64,000 nucleotides of DNA from Bacillota bacterium (GCA_023419605.1 JAEZXR010000050.1:48419-112418), one strand, 5' to 3'; shown: positions 52,410 to 61,370, counted from the first letter of the stretch. Numbers and translations are program-made. The notes: a model not told the origin generated them from the sequence alone.

Positions 52410-52480
52410 ATACATGGTAGATTAAGGTCAATACTATTGATAAGTCAATACATAATAAATAACAGTGTGAAGGTGATTGT

Positions 52481-52747
52481 ATGGAAGAAATGAATAACTC
52501 AGGAGCCGTAAGTGTAAAAAAAAGCAGCGGGATGCTGCTGACATTGGGCTGGATTTGTGCGATTGTGGCGCTGGTGTATTATCCGTTTATCTTTGGTGTT
52601 ATCGGGGTTGTCGCAGGTATACTTGCAACAAAGCGGGGAAGCAGAGGAGGCATGGCACTGATCGTAGCCAGTCTTTTCACTATTACCATCGGCCTGCTGT
52701 TTGGCGGGGTAATAGCCAATTATCTAACTCATTATTTGGGACGTTAA
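52481..52747 (+). CDS. Small two-span membrane protein, DUF4190-like
   Basis: An 88-aa protein with two hydrophobic helices (about 18-45 and 57-80) separated by a basic turn ATKRGSRGG, resembling DUF4190-type proteins. GAAGGTG precedes ATG 52481. Its function is unknown; it lies between iadA and cphB and ends at a strong terminator. Confidence 0.7.
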   Translation: MEEMNNSGAVSVKKSSGMLLTLGWICAIVALVYYPFIFGVIGVVAGILATKRGSRGGMALIVASLFTITIGLLFGGVIANYLTHYLGR

Positions 52748-52755
52748 TTAGAACT

Positions 52756-52800
52756 GTAAAAATAGTAAGCAGGAGTTCGTGTCCTGCTTACTATTTTTAC
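52756..52800 (+). terminator. Strong terminator before cphB
   Basis: A 19-bp perfect stem, GTAAAAATAGTAAGCAGGA (52756-52774) with its inverse at 52782-52800, works in both directions. The stretch to 52997 holds a weaker inverted repeat (CTTAC near 52893 with GTAAG near 52955) but no gene. Confidence 0.9.
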
Positions 52801-52997
52801 GCAATTGAAGGAATAGAAAATTAGAAACGTTGAATAACAAAGAATAATGCGGCAAAAATTAAAAGAAGCATAGTATGGAACCGGCATAAAATCTCTTACG
52901 TTCCGGTATACACGCATTCTCAAAATCACGGACTGTGTGCTTCCGGTGATGTAAGCTTTACAGTGCATTCCATACATAACTGCATTGGAGGAGCTAT

Positions 52998-53807
52998 ATG
53001 GAAGAAATGGCAAAAGGCAAACTTATTATTATCGGAGGGGCAGAAGATAAGTATGGTGATAGTACAGTGCTTAAAGAGGTTGTACGCTTGATCGGCCATA
53101 AGGATTCACAGCTTGTGGTACTTACAACAGCCACGGAGAAGCCTATTGAAGTTGGAAATGAATACAGAAATGTATTTGGAAGACTTGGAGTTACCAATAT
53201 ACAGGTTTTAAATATAGATACGAGAGAAGAAGCAAACACGGAAGAAAATGCCCGCAAGATTATGGCATCCACTGGAGTGTTTTTTACAGGAGGAGACCAG
53301 CTCCGGATTACCAGTATTATTGGAGGGACGAAAACCTATGAGGCTCTTCAGAAAGCCTATCGAAATGGAACTGTAATCGTAGGCACAAGTGCCGGTGCTT
53401 CTGTTATGAGCAGTACCATGGTCGTCAATGGAAATAGTAATGACCCGGCAAGGAAATGTACGCTGAAAATGGCTCCGGGCTTTGGGCTGCTGAGTGATGC
53501 CATCATCGATCAGCATTTTGCACAAAGAGGAAGAATCGGAAGACTGCTGTGCGGGGTTGCAGAAAATCCCCACATGCTTGGAATCGGTATTGATGAAGAT
53601 ACGGCAATTCGCGTAAATCCTGATGCAACCTTCGACGTAATAGGAACAAATGCCATCACCATTATCGACGGTCAGTCCATTGAAAGCTCCAATGTATCCG
53701 AGTTAAGCCCGGATGAAATCCTGGCCATTGCAAATGTCACCCTCCATATTCTGCCGCAGGGGTATAGTTTCGATATGAAAAAACGAAGGGTATTACGGGC
53801 GCATTAG
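52998..53807 (+). CDS. cphB: Cyanophycinase
   Basis: A 269-aa S51-family serine peptidase that cuts cyanophycin to beta-Asp-Arg dipeptides. LIIIGGAEDK, FFTGGDQLRI, the nucleophile in VGTSAGASVMS and DQHFAQRGR are diagnostic. GGAGGAG lies before ATG. The next gene makes the polymer and iadA splits the dipeptide, so the locus covers both synthesis and breakdown. Confidence 0.95.
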   Translation: MEEMAKGKLIIIGGAEDKYGDSTVLKEVVRLIGHKDSQLVVLTTATEKPIEVGNEYRNVFGRLGVTNIQVLNIDTREEANTEENARKIMASTGVFFTGGDQLRITSIIGGTKTYEALQKAYRNGTVIVGTSAGASVMSSTMVVNGNSNDPARKCTLKMAPGFGLLSDAIIDQHFAQRGRIGRLLCGVAENPHMLGIGIDEDTAIRVNPDATFDVIGTNAITIIDGQSIESSNVSELSPDEILAIANVTLHILPQGYSFDMKKRRVLRAH

Positions 53808-53813
53808 ATGGAT

Positions 53814-54021
53814 CTTCAATTCGTAATTTGGGAGGTGCAGGGGGCTGAGGCTACTCATAGGGGGCATTCCCCCTAATGACGGATGTTAGGCATCCTGTCA
53901 CCCCCTTCGGAAGCAGGGCTATCGCAGCACTGCCTTACGGGTCCTCTGCTGGCCGCTCCAGCGGCCAAATAGTATCGCCCCTTCCCCGAGAAGGGGCGAT
54001 AGGTCAAATTCCAAATTGAAG
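53814..54021 (+). repeat. MITE-like GC-rich element between cphB and cphA
   Basis: Terminal inverted repeats CTTCAATTCGTAATTTG (53814-53830) and CAAATTCCAAATTGAAG (54005-54021) match at 15 of 17 positions. Inside are four compact hairpins: AGGGGG-CATT-CCCCCT (53859-53874), GGATG/CATCC (53881-53895), TGGCCGC/GCGGCCA near 53950, and TATCGCCCCTT with its inverse ending near 54001. It is more GC-rich than its surroundings. Confidence 0.65.
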
Positions 54022-54064
54022 TAGACTGCTGTTACTGCTTTATATGAACTGGGAGGAACAAAAA

Positions 54065-56713
54065 GTGCATATTTCAAACATAAGCTGTTATGCAGGTAAA
54101 AACATATACAGTCGCAAACCTGTTATCCGGTTTGAGCTGGATATAGGAGATTTATATGATACACCTACAAAAGACATAAGAGGTTTTAACGAAAGGCTGC
54201 TGAAGGAATTTCCGGGGCTTCTCAAGCACTGCTGCTCTCTGGGCTATGAAGGAGGATTCGTTGAACGGTTAAAGGAAGGAACCTATATTGCCCACGTGAC
54301 GGAACATCTGATACTGGAAATCCAAACAATTTTAGGATATGAAGTGTCCTATGGAAAAGCCAGGCTGCTGCAGGAGCCTTCCTTGTACTATATAATATTC
54401 GAATATGCAAATGAATGTACTGGCATTGGCTGTGCCAAAGCGGCCGTTGATATCGTTTCGAGTTTTATTACCGGGGGTAAAACCGATATACGGGAAATCA
54501 TCGCTGAGCTTAGAAGAATATCCGTCGAAACGGATTTGGGCCCCAGTACCAAGGCCATCTATGAAGAAGCAAAACGAAGAGGGATTCCGGTTACAAGAAT
54601 AGGAAATGAAAGCTTGCTGCAGCTGGGGTATGGAAAATATAAAAGGCTGATTGCAGCTTCTCTTACCGATGGGCCCAGCTGCATAAATGTCGATATTGCC
54701 GGGAATAAACAGGTAACCAAAGCAATTCTGGAGGAGAACAAAATACCGGTTCCGGACGGGGGCGTGGCGTACACGCACCAATTGGCGGTTCAAATGGCAG
54801 AGGAAATCGGTTATCCGGTGGTAGTGAAGCCCTTGGATGGAAACCAGGGAAAAGGTGTAACCCTCAATATAAAAAGCAGCGAAGAGGTAGTTGTAGCTTG
54901 CGAAGAAGCCTTTAAGCACAGCAAGGCTGTAATCGTCGAAAGGCAAGTTAGCGGAAAGGATTACCGGGTCCTTGTTATCGGAAACAAGGTAGTGGCGGTT
55001 TCAGAAAGAAAGCCCCCCTATGTCATCGGAGATGGCACTCATACCGTCAGGGAATTGGTTGACAGTGTGAACAAGGATGACCGAAGAGGCGATGACCATG
55101 AAAAGCCGCTGACCCGGATCAAACTGGATACTGTGGCGAAAGAGGTGTTGCGGCGTGCGGGAATGGATGAAAACTATATTCCGAAGACCGGAGAAGAAGT
55201 CATGCTGCGGGAAAACGGAAACCTGAGTACGGGGGGAACCGCCAGAAACTGTATTGATGAGATTCATCCCTTTAACAGAATGATTGCAATAAAAGCAGCC
55301 AAAGCTGTCGGATTAGATATCGCCGGTATTGATATGACAGTAGAAAATATTTCGGTTCCATTGAACCAGAGCAAAGGCGCTGTCATTGAAGTTAATGCTG
55401 CGCCGGGGCTGCGAATGCATCTCTATCCTACGGAAGGGGAAGGCATCGATGTAGCTTCGGAAATTCTGGACATGATGTATCCCGAAGGTAAACCCTTTAC
55501 CATACCCATTGTATCCATCACCGGCACTAATGGAAAAACAACCACGACGAGACTGATAAAACATGCCTTTTCCCTGATGGGAAAAAAGGTTGGAATGACC
55601 TCCACCAGTGGAGTCTATATTGGAAACGAATGTATCTTAAAAGGAGATAACACCGGGCCCATCAGTGCCAGAATGGTACTGTCAAACAAAGAGGTTGAAG
55701 TGGCTGTCCTGGAAACCGCCAGAGGTGGTATCGTCAGAAAGGGCCTGGGCTATGAAGCAGCTGATGTAGGTGCCATCGTCAATATCAGCGAGGATCATCT
55801 GGGTTTGGAGGGAATCAACACCCTGGAGGATCTCGCTTTTGTAAAGTCAGTAGTCATAGAGGCAGTAAAACCCACAGGTTATGCCATATTGAATGCAGAT
55901 GACCAGATGACCCCCTACTTCATAAATCGAGTCAAAAGTAATATTTTACTGTTTGCAAGAAATAGTGATAATGAATTGCTGCAAAATCATAGGACGAAGG
56001 AGGGAAAGGCTGTTTATATTGAAGATGGAACCATTGTGATGCAAAGTGGAAAAACCATCACTTCCCTGGTTGCTGTTGACGAAATCCCTATCACCATTGG
56101 AGGAATCGTGGAGTGCAATATTGAGAATTCCCTGGCAGCAGTATCTACATTGTTCGCAATGGGTGTACCGGCTGAAATCATCAAACAGGCGTTGGTAACC
56201 TTTAAACCGAATCTGGACTTGAATCCGGGACGATTTAACATCTTTGACATGGGAACCTATAAAGTCATGCTGGATTACAGTCACAATATTGCAGGTTATA
56301 ATGCAGTAATAAACTTTGCGAAAAAGATGAAATGCAAAAGGGTTGTTGGCATTATCGGAATGCCTGGAGATCGTCTGGACAGCAATATAAAAGAGGTTGG
56401 AGATATATGCGGAAGAGCTTTTTCGAAGCTTTATATAAAAGAAGACAATGACTTGCGTGAAAGAGATGCGGGAGAAGTGGCGGATATCCTTTTTGAAGCA
56501 GCTATAAAAAGCGGTGCAAAAAAAGAAAATATCCAGGTCATCTATTCGGAAACCAAAGCGCTGGAGGCCGCAATTCAGGATGCGGAGCCGGGGGATTTAA
56601 TCATCATGTTCTACGAGGAATTTGAACCTGCCGTTGCGCTTATTAATCAGTTTAAGAAAGAGCTTGAGCAACAAGACGATGAAAACGGCTTGATGGAGGA
56701 AACTGCCGGGTAA
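54065..56713 (+). CDS. cphA: Cyanophycin synthetase
   Basis: Makes multi-L-arginyl-poly-L-aspartate without a ribosome. The 882-aa protein has an N-terminal domain (about 1-160), an ATP-grasp domain (about 215-475; YPVVVKPLDGNQGKGV) that adds aspartate, and a Mur-ligase-like domain (from about 485; ITGTNGKTTTTRLI) that adds arginine. GTG 54065 is preferred to ATG 54044, because GGGAGGA lies 8 bases before it and the product then starts near the family N-terminus. Confidence 0.94.
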   Translation: MHISNISCYAGKNIYSRKPVIRFELDIGDLYDTPTKDIRGFNERLLKEFPGLLKHCCSLGYEGGFVERLKEGTYIAHVTEHLILEIQTILGYEVSYGKARLLQEPSLYYIIFEYANECTGIGCAKAAVDIVSSFITGGKTDIREIIAELRRISVETDLGPSTKAIYEEAKRRGIPVTRIGNESLLQLGYGKYKRLIAASLTDGPSCINVDIAGNKQVTKAILEENKIPVPDGGVAYTHQLAVQMAEEIGYPVVVKPLDGNQGKGVTLNIKSSEEVVVACEEAFKHSKAVIVERQVSGKDYRVLVIGNKVVAVSERKPPYVIGDGTHTVRELVDSVNKDDRRGDDHEKPLTRIKLDTVAKEVLRRAGMDENYIPKTGEEVMLRENGNLSTGGTARNCIDEIHPFNRMIAIKAAKAVGLDIAGIDMTVENISVPLNQSKGAVIEVNAAPGLRMHLYPTEGEGIDVASEILDMMYPEGKPFTIPIVSITGTNGKTTTTRLIKHAFSLMGKKVGMTSTSGVYIGNECILKGDNTGPISARMVLSNKEVEVAVLETARGGIVRKGLGYEAADVGAIVNISEDHLGLEGINTLEDLAFVKSVVIEAVKPTGYAILNADDQMTPYFINRVKSNILLFARNSDNELLQNHRTKEGKAVYIEDGTIVMQSGKTITSLVAVDEIPITIGGIVECNIENSLAAVSTLFAMGVPAEIIKQALVTFKPNLDLNPGRFNIFDMGTYKVMLDYSHNIAGYNAVINFAKKMKCKRVVGIIGMPGDRLDSNIKEVGDICGRAFSKLYIKEDNDLRERDAGEVADILFEAAIKSGAKKENIQVIYSETKALEAAIQDAEPGDLIIMFYEEFEPAVALINQFKKELEQQDDENGLMEETAG

Positions 56714-56765
56714 AAGATAAAAAACAACTGTAAATTTATAAACTTGCAGTTGTTTTTTATCTTTT
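56712..56765 (+). terminator. Terminator after cphA
   Basis: AAAAGATAAAAAACAACTG (56712-56730) pairs with CAGTTGTTTTTTATCTTTT ending at 56765. Confidence 0.88.
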
Positions 56766-56884
56766 CTTCAACAATTCGTACAGCAATACAAATAATTCTA
56801 ATAATTCTTGTTAATACTAATAGCATACCAAATTACATGTAGAAATGCGTATGCGTTCTATAAAAAGTATTTCGGAGGGATTAT

Positions 56885-57679
56885 ATGAGGAAAAGAATCG
56901 CTTTATTAACGGTGTTGACAATGGTTCTAACCACCGTGCTTGCTTTTGGGGGCTTCCAGGCAAAGGATGTTACAGCACAGCCCACATTCCAGCGTGTTGA
57001 CTTTGTTACTGCGCAAGCTACAACGGATTTGAATGTCAGGCAATCTCCATCCTCCACAAGCAAGATTGTATGTGTACTTAAACAAGGACAGCAGGTAAAA
57101 GTCTTTGGAAAGTTAAACGACTGGTATGCTATTTATGAACCTGGCATGGGATGCGTAGGGGTGGCTTACTCAAAATACCTAAGGCCCATGAGTACGTCAG
57201 CTCCCGCTCCTGCCGCTACTGCTGCACCAAAGCCGGCGCCGGCAGTGACAACAAAGCCAAATACCTCTGCACCGGGCGCTTTAAAGCCGGATGGAGTGAG
57301 TGCGGAAGAACAGCAGCTTCTTGACCTGGTAAACAAGGCAAGAAAGGACGCAGGGCTTCACACCCTGGTATTTGATATGGAAGTTATGAAGGTGGCAAGA
57401 CTTAAGGCAAAGGACATGGTAGATAAAAACTATTTCTCACACCAGTCGCCAACCTATGGTTCACCCTTTGACATGCTGAGGAAATTCAATGTCAGCTTCA
57501 AATCGGCAGGAGAGAATATCGCCGGAAACCAGACAGTAGATGCAGCATTTAAAGCATGGATGAACTCACCGGGCCACAAGGCAAACATACTGAGTGGCAA
57601 TTATAACTACTGCGGATTTGGAATTGCTCCGGGATCATCGTACGGTAAGATTTTTGTACAGATGTTCATAAGCAAGTAA
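56885..57679 (+). CDS. Secreted SH3b/CAP-domain protein
   Basis: A 264-aa secreted protein. Signal peptide residues 1-31; a bacterial SH3 domain (about 40-98; LNVRQSPSSTSKIVCVLKQGQ) likely binds the wall; an Ala/Pro linker; then a CAP/SCP domain (about 140-264; LLDLVNKARKDAGLHTL, SPGHKANILSGNYNYCGFG). The gene is monocistronic, with GGAGGG before ATG. The role of bacterial CAP domains is not settled. Confidence 0.9.
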   Translation: MRKRIALLTVLTMVLTTVLAFGGFQAKDVTAQPTFQRVDFVTAQATTDLNVRQSPSSTSKIVCVLKQGQQVKVFGKLNDWYAIYEPGMGCVGVAYSKYLRPMSTSAPAPAATAAPKPAPAVTTKPNTSAPGALKPDGVSAEEQQLLDLVNKARKDAGLHTLVFDMEVMKVARLKAKDMVDKNYFSHQSPTYGSPFDMLRKFNVSFKSAGENIAGNQTVDAAFKAWMNSPGHKANILSGNYNYCGFGIAPGSSYGKIFVQMFISK

Positions 57680-57686
57680 AACTCCA

Positions 57687-57732
57687 AATAAAAGCGAAAG
57701 GAGCGGAAATTCCGCTCCTTTCGCTTTTATTC
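57687..57732. terminator. Bidirectional terminator of convergent genes
   Basis: AATAAAAGCGAAAGGAGCGGA pairs with its inverse around a three-base loop. The stop codon of the minus-strand pseudouridine synthase gene (57727-57729) lies inside the stem. Confidence 0.92.
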
Positions 57733-58671
57733 TACTGTTAGTTGAAATCTCGGCTCTACCTGAAAAGTTCGTCCTCTTAAGTAATTCAAAGAACCCCCTT
57801 CACGAAAATCAAAAACCAGCTTGTAGGCCCAAAGCATTTGCTGCTTGGCTCCCAGTGGCCGATTGATTGCGTTTGTACCGTATTTCCCATCCCCGATGAT
57901 GGGGTGGCCTATATGAGCAAGATGAGCGCGTATCTGGTGCGTTCGTCCGGTTACCAGTTCTATTTCCAGGCGGCTGATGTCTTTATCGGGATGATAATCC
58001 AGCGTTTTATACCGTGTGATGATTTCCAGAGAATCGGGTATTTTCCGGTCACTGATGAAAACCCGGCTTTTTCTTTCATCCTTGGATAAAAAGGCTTTTA
58101 GCTCTTCGTTTTTTTGGGGCATAGGCCCTTTGACATAGCATTGGTAAAACTTACGGACCTTTTTCTCCTTGATAAAGTCCAACATCATTTTGAGGGTGTG
58201 CCCGTTTTTGGCGATGAGTACCAGGCCGCCGGTATTTCTGTCCAGCCGATGACAGAGGGAAGGAGCAAAAGCATTGGGATTGCCGGAATCATACTCACCT
58301 TTTTCCTGTAGATAGCTTTGTACAAGATCGATGAGAGTGTTGTCCGATTGCTCTCTATCAGGATGGACCGGTACTCCTTGATCTTTATCCACAATCAAAA
58401 GGTTCGAATCTTCATATACCACGAAAAAGCCCTTATTGATTTTAAAATCTTTGGCCGGTGGCCCTTCCAAAAGACTATCGATTATGTAAACCTCAACCTT
58501 ATCATTTTCACTGACAATGTAATCTTCCTTAATTCGTACACCGTTTACCTTTATATCCTTTTTCCGGAATGCCTTGTAGAAAGCACTCACGGGAGTATTG
58601 GGAAACACCTGTCTCAAAACCTTGTCAATACGCTTGCTTGATAGGCTTTTGTCTATAATAATGCTGCGCAT
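57727..58671 (-). CDS. RluA-family pseudouridine synthase
   Basis: A 314-aa RNA-modifying enzyme. An N-terminal S4 domain (SSKRIDKVLRQVFPNTP to about residue 60) precedes the catalytic domain with CHRLDRNTGGLVLIAK, whose Asp is the nucleophile, and GRTHQIRAHLAHIGHPIIGD. AAGGAG lies before ATG. The RNA target (23S rRNA or other) is not clear from sequence, so no rlu symbol is given. Confidence 0.92.
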   Translation of the reverse strand: MRSIIIDKSLSSKRIDKVLRQVFPNTPVSAFYKAFRKKDIKVNGVRIKEDYIVSENDKVEVYIIDSLLEGPPAKDFKINKGFFVVYEDSNLLIVDKDQGVPVHPDREQSDNTLIDLVQSYLQEKGEYDSGNPNAFAPSLCHRLDRNTGGLVLIAKNGHTLKMMLDFIKEKKVRKFYQCYVKGPMPQKNEELKAFLSKDERKSRVFISDRKIPDSLEIITRYKTLDYHPDKDISRLEIELVTGRTHQIRAHLAHIGHPIIGDGKYGTNAINRPLGAKQQMLWAYKLVFDFREGGSLNYLRGRTFQVEPRFQLTVE

Positions 58672-58703
58672 GCCTCTTCTCCTTTTGATAAAATCCGCTT
58701 ATA

Positions 58704-58799
58704 GATAATCAACTTTAGACTTGCGTTGATCCAGTGGAGAAACTGCCTTGGCATCCGGCACTTTATCACTGGATATTATAAGGTTTAAAGTTGGATATC
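58704..58799 (+). repeat. Inverted-repeat element (copy B) related to 37614-37700
   Basis: CAACTTTAGAC (58710-58720) pairs with GTTTAAAGTTG (58783-58793). The right part, ACTGGATATTATAAGGTTTAAAG (58768-58790), matches copy A closely; the centre is diverged. Confidence 0.55.
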
Positions 58800-58810
58800 C
58801 GTATATTTTA

Positions 58811-58838
58811 TAAGGGCAAACCCATGGATTTGCCCTTA
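58811..58838. terminator. Hairpin downstream of the 120-aa gene
   Basis: TAAGGGCAAA (58811-58820) pairs perfectly with TTTGCCCTTA (58829-58838). On the minus strand an AT-rich tract follows, so it may end the gene at 58888. Confidence 0.6.
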
Positions 58839-58887
58839 CAGCTGCAACTTGCCTTATTTATTATTATCCCTCAAACGTGAAGCGAAT

Positions 58888-59250
58888 TCAAGTCCTTCCC
58901 CCGTGTTCGCGGATAAGGGCCCGGACAGTGTCTGCCTGATCATCTTCGACATTTACCAGAACGACGGCGGACATCTCATTGCCATCGCTGCTGCTCATGC
59001 CGCTGACTTCAGGATTGGCAGCCGTCAGCGGACCTTTTCCTATGTTATACATATAGTTGTTTTTTTTCAGAATCAGTGAGGAAAGACTTTGATTTTTTCT
59101 GTCATGAACGAAGCCCAGTTCCATGGAATGCTCATCAGTAAAGAATCCTGAAGCGTCCAGGTGGGCACTTTTACAACCATTTTCCCGTAACAGCAGGATG
59201 GCTTTTTGAGCTTCCAATATATTATCAAAATGTGCCTGAAGGCTTTTCAT
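58888..59250 (-). CDS. Uncharacterised 120-aa cytoplasmic protein
   Basis: No family is recognised with confidence. The start MKSLQAHFDNILEAQKAILLL, GCKSAHLDASG and a late MSAVVLVNVEDDQADTVRALIREHGG suggest a small ferredoxin-like alpha/beta fold, as in regulatory or stress proteins of the YflT kind. AGGAGG lies 9 bases before ATG 59250, so it is probably expressed. Confidence 0.65.
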   Translation of the reverse strand: MKSLQAHFDNILEAQKAILLLRENGCKSAHLDASGFFTDEHSMELGFVHDRKNQSLSSLILKKNNYMYNIGKGPLTAANPEVSGMSSSDGNEMSAVVLVNVEDDQADTVRALIREHGGRT

Positions 59251-59517
59251 ATGGAGTTCCTCCTAAATATCCAGTGTTAAGTAAGCATGTACTCTCAAAA
59301 AAGTATGGGATGCAACCCACTTTACTTTAGTTTTTGTAATAAAAGTATTGTTATGCAAACGGTATTTGTTGACATTAACAATGAGCGAGTTAAAAAAATA
59401 AGATCGCAGAATGGGTCGCTGCAGGAGTCTTCTTGCGGCATCTATATAAAAAATATTAACTTTGGCTGGCTGTAATGGTAAAAATTATGTATTTATTATG
59501 TAAACTAATAATGCTAT

Positions 59518-59824
59518 AATAGGGGTGCTGAATCTCTCCAACAAAAAGAAATGGAGGGAGCGGGGGATATCACAGGCCTTGGATAAGGGCTTGTAAAGAA
59601 TAACATAGCCTATGCTTTTGCTATACCCTTCATGAATGGGGACCGGCAAAAAACTATGTAATTACTTTACGGCGCCATAAGGCAGGGGTGAATCAAGTGC
59701 TGGAAGTGGAAATACGAATGGGGGGGCTGGTCCTCTCGATTCTATATACAATATTTGTATAACACGCTGCTTCCGGTTTGAAGGGAGTCTCTTCTACCTA
59801 ACCCGACAACTAACCTCGTAAGCC
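59518..59824 (+). promoter_or_regulatory. ydaO c-di-AMP riboswitch
   Basis: Conserved blocks occur in order: GGGGTGCTGAATC near 59522, GGGAGCGGGGGA near 59556, AGGGGTGAATCAAGTGCTGG near 59683, and the diagnostic AACTAACCTCGTAAGC (59808-59823). The aptamer of about 300 nt ends just before the peptidoglycan-binding protein gene, a typical target class (wall enzymes). The stretch 59251-59517 has no supported gene. Confidence 0.85.
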
Positions 59825-59844
59825 ATATGAAGGGGGACCATTTC

Positions 59845-60669
59845 ATGGTAAAAAAATCTTTGATAGCGGCAGTATTCTGCTCAGGCTTCATATTATTTTC
59901 TGCGCTCGGATCTGTTTCTGCACATGCAGAATCTTTACTCCTCAAAAAAGGCACTCGCAGTGAAGAAGTTACAGCACTACAAAAGGATTTGAAAGAACTC
60001 GGGTTTTTTCATGCCAATACCACGGGATACTTTGGCGATATAACCAAATCATCCGTGATAGAGCTGCAGCGTAAGTACGGTATTAAAGTAGACGGTATCG
60101 CAGGACCTCAAACCTTTTCCCTTATTACCAGACTAAAAGGCGATTACACTGAACTTCCATCCCGTGGAGGAGACCCCAGAGAGGAAGTTGACTATGCCAT
60201 GCCATGGTTTGGGGGAGTTAATACATTCTTTGAAAGGGGGACAGAAGCTACGGTCTATGATATAGACTCAGGTTTAAGCTTCCGGATAAAAAGAACCTAC
60301 GGAACCAATCATGCAGACTGTGAAACCTTGACTCTTCAGGACACAAGCATCATGAGGACGATTTATGGAGGAAACTGGAGCTGGCAGAGAAGAGCTGTAA
60401 TCGTAACTGTAAACGGACGTAAAATTGCAGCATCCATGGCGGGTATGCCCCATGCAGGCGTAGAAAGTAAGCCGGCAAATATTACAGTTACCGACAGAAG
60501 TGAAGGATATGGTACAGGTATTAACCTTGATGCAGTAAAAGGCAACCAAATGAGCGGGCATTTTGACATACATTTCCTGGGCAGCCGGACCCACGGTACA
60601 AATCGGGTGGATCCTGACCATCAAAACATGATTAAGAAGGCAGAAGCATGGGCAAAAAACAATTACTAA
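59845..60669 (+). CDS. Secreted peptidoglycan-binding protein under c-di-AMP control
   Basis: A 274-aa exported protein. Signal peptide residues 1-30 (VSAHAES); a PG_binding_1 domain (about 33-95; GTRSEEVTALQKDLKELGF, VDGIAGPQTFSLI); then a 180-residue domain with many His and Arg (SGHFDIHFLGSRTHGTN). The C-terminal domain has the look of a wall-modifying enzyme domain, but I cannot name it. ATG 59845 is 8 bases after AAGGGGG and is preferred to ATG 59827. Confidence 0.82.
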   Translation: MVKKSLIAAVFCSGFILFSALGSVSAHAESLLLKKGTRSEEVTALQKDLKELGFFHANTTGYFGDITKSSVIELQRKYGIKVDGIAGPQTFSLITRLKGDYTELPSRGGDPREEVDYAMPWFGGVNTFFERGTEATVYDIDSGLSFRIKRTYGTNHADCETLTLQDTSIMRTIYGGNWSWQRRAVIVTVNGRKIAASMAGMPHAGVESKPANITVTDRSEGYGTGINLDAVKGNQMSGHFDIHFLGSRTHGTNRVDPDHQNMIKKAEAWAKNNY

Positions 60670-60737
60670 AGCAATTTTATATACAATAAGACTGGCAGCT
60701 AAGTTCCATCTTACATTGTACAGGTAAAAATCAAATA

Positions 60738-60778
60738 GAGCAGCAGATGAAGGAAATAATCCGTCTGCTGCTTTTGTA
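60738..60778 (+). terminator. Terminator after the peptidoglycan-binding gene
   Basis: GAGCAGCAGA (60738-60747) and TCTGCTGCTT (60764-60773) form a stem, followed by TTGTATT. Confidence 0.7.
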
Positions 60779-60839
60779 TTTGCATATTAAATGTCCGAAT
60801 GTTAGAATATAATGGATATAATCAAAAAGAGGTGTATTT

Positions 60840-61121
60840 ATGCAAGAGCATACGGATAAAAAGCCGGAAAAAGCAGAGGGTCATGAAAGTTGGGTAGTTG
60901 CGACAACCGTGGCAAACGACATCGAATTTGAGATGGTGGCAGGACTACTGTCCACAGCGGAAATCCCATGCGTACGGAAGGTAAGAGGCGTTGACGGGTA
61001 TTTGCAGGTCATCCTCGGAGTTCCTATTGCGGGAATTGATGTACTGGTTCCTCCCGATAGGGAAGAAGAAGCACATCAGCTCCTGGAGTCACAGGTAGAA
61101 GGAGAAGAACTGGAGTCGTAA
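60840..61121 (+). CDS. DUF2007-type small protein
   Basis: A 93-aa protein resembling DUF2007 (putative signal-transducing, GlnB-like fold): VATTVANDIEFEMVAGLLSTAEIP followed by GIDVLVPPDREEEAHQLL. AGAGGTG precedes ATG. Function unknown. Confidence 0.75.
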   Translation: MQEHTDKKPEKAEGHESWVVATTVANDIEFEMVAGLLSTAEIPCVRKVRGVDGYLQVILGVPIAGIDVLVPPDREEEAHQLLESQVEGEELES

Positions 61122-61247
61122 GGCGCGTAAAATAATTGGCTGGTCTTTTTGCAGGCCCCCATTCATGAAGGGTGTAGCAAATGTGTAGACTCTGTTTATT
61201 TTGCAAGTCTGGGGCTATGGACTGGCAGCGCTGCTGCCGGTTTTTTT

Positions 61248-61370
61248 ATTGTCTGGAAAAGCTCTCTTTCCCAGACAATGAAAAACATTGAATTTATGCG
61301 CGTGCAAGCTTTTCCTCATGCTTCGGAAAGGCATATACGCAAACAAAAGTGGCAAAGCCACCTTTGTTCT
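61248..61370 (+). repeat. Dispersed two-hairpin element, copy 2
   Basis: The left hairpin is ATTGTCTGGAAA with TTTCCCAGACAAT (one bulge); the right hairpin is GTGGC-AAA-GCCAC. It aligns over its length with 29761-29882; stem changes are mostly compensated on the partner strand. The gap 61122-61498 holds no gene; a GC-rich hairpin (GGCAGCGCTGCTGCC, about 61224) with T run precedes the element. Confidence 0.85.

Noticed and set aside
59287..59475. A 62-codon frame upstream of the ydaO riboswitch
   Set aside because: No ribosome binding site and no recognisable product.
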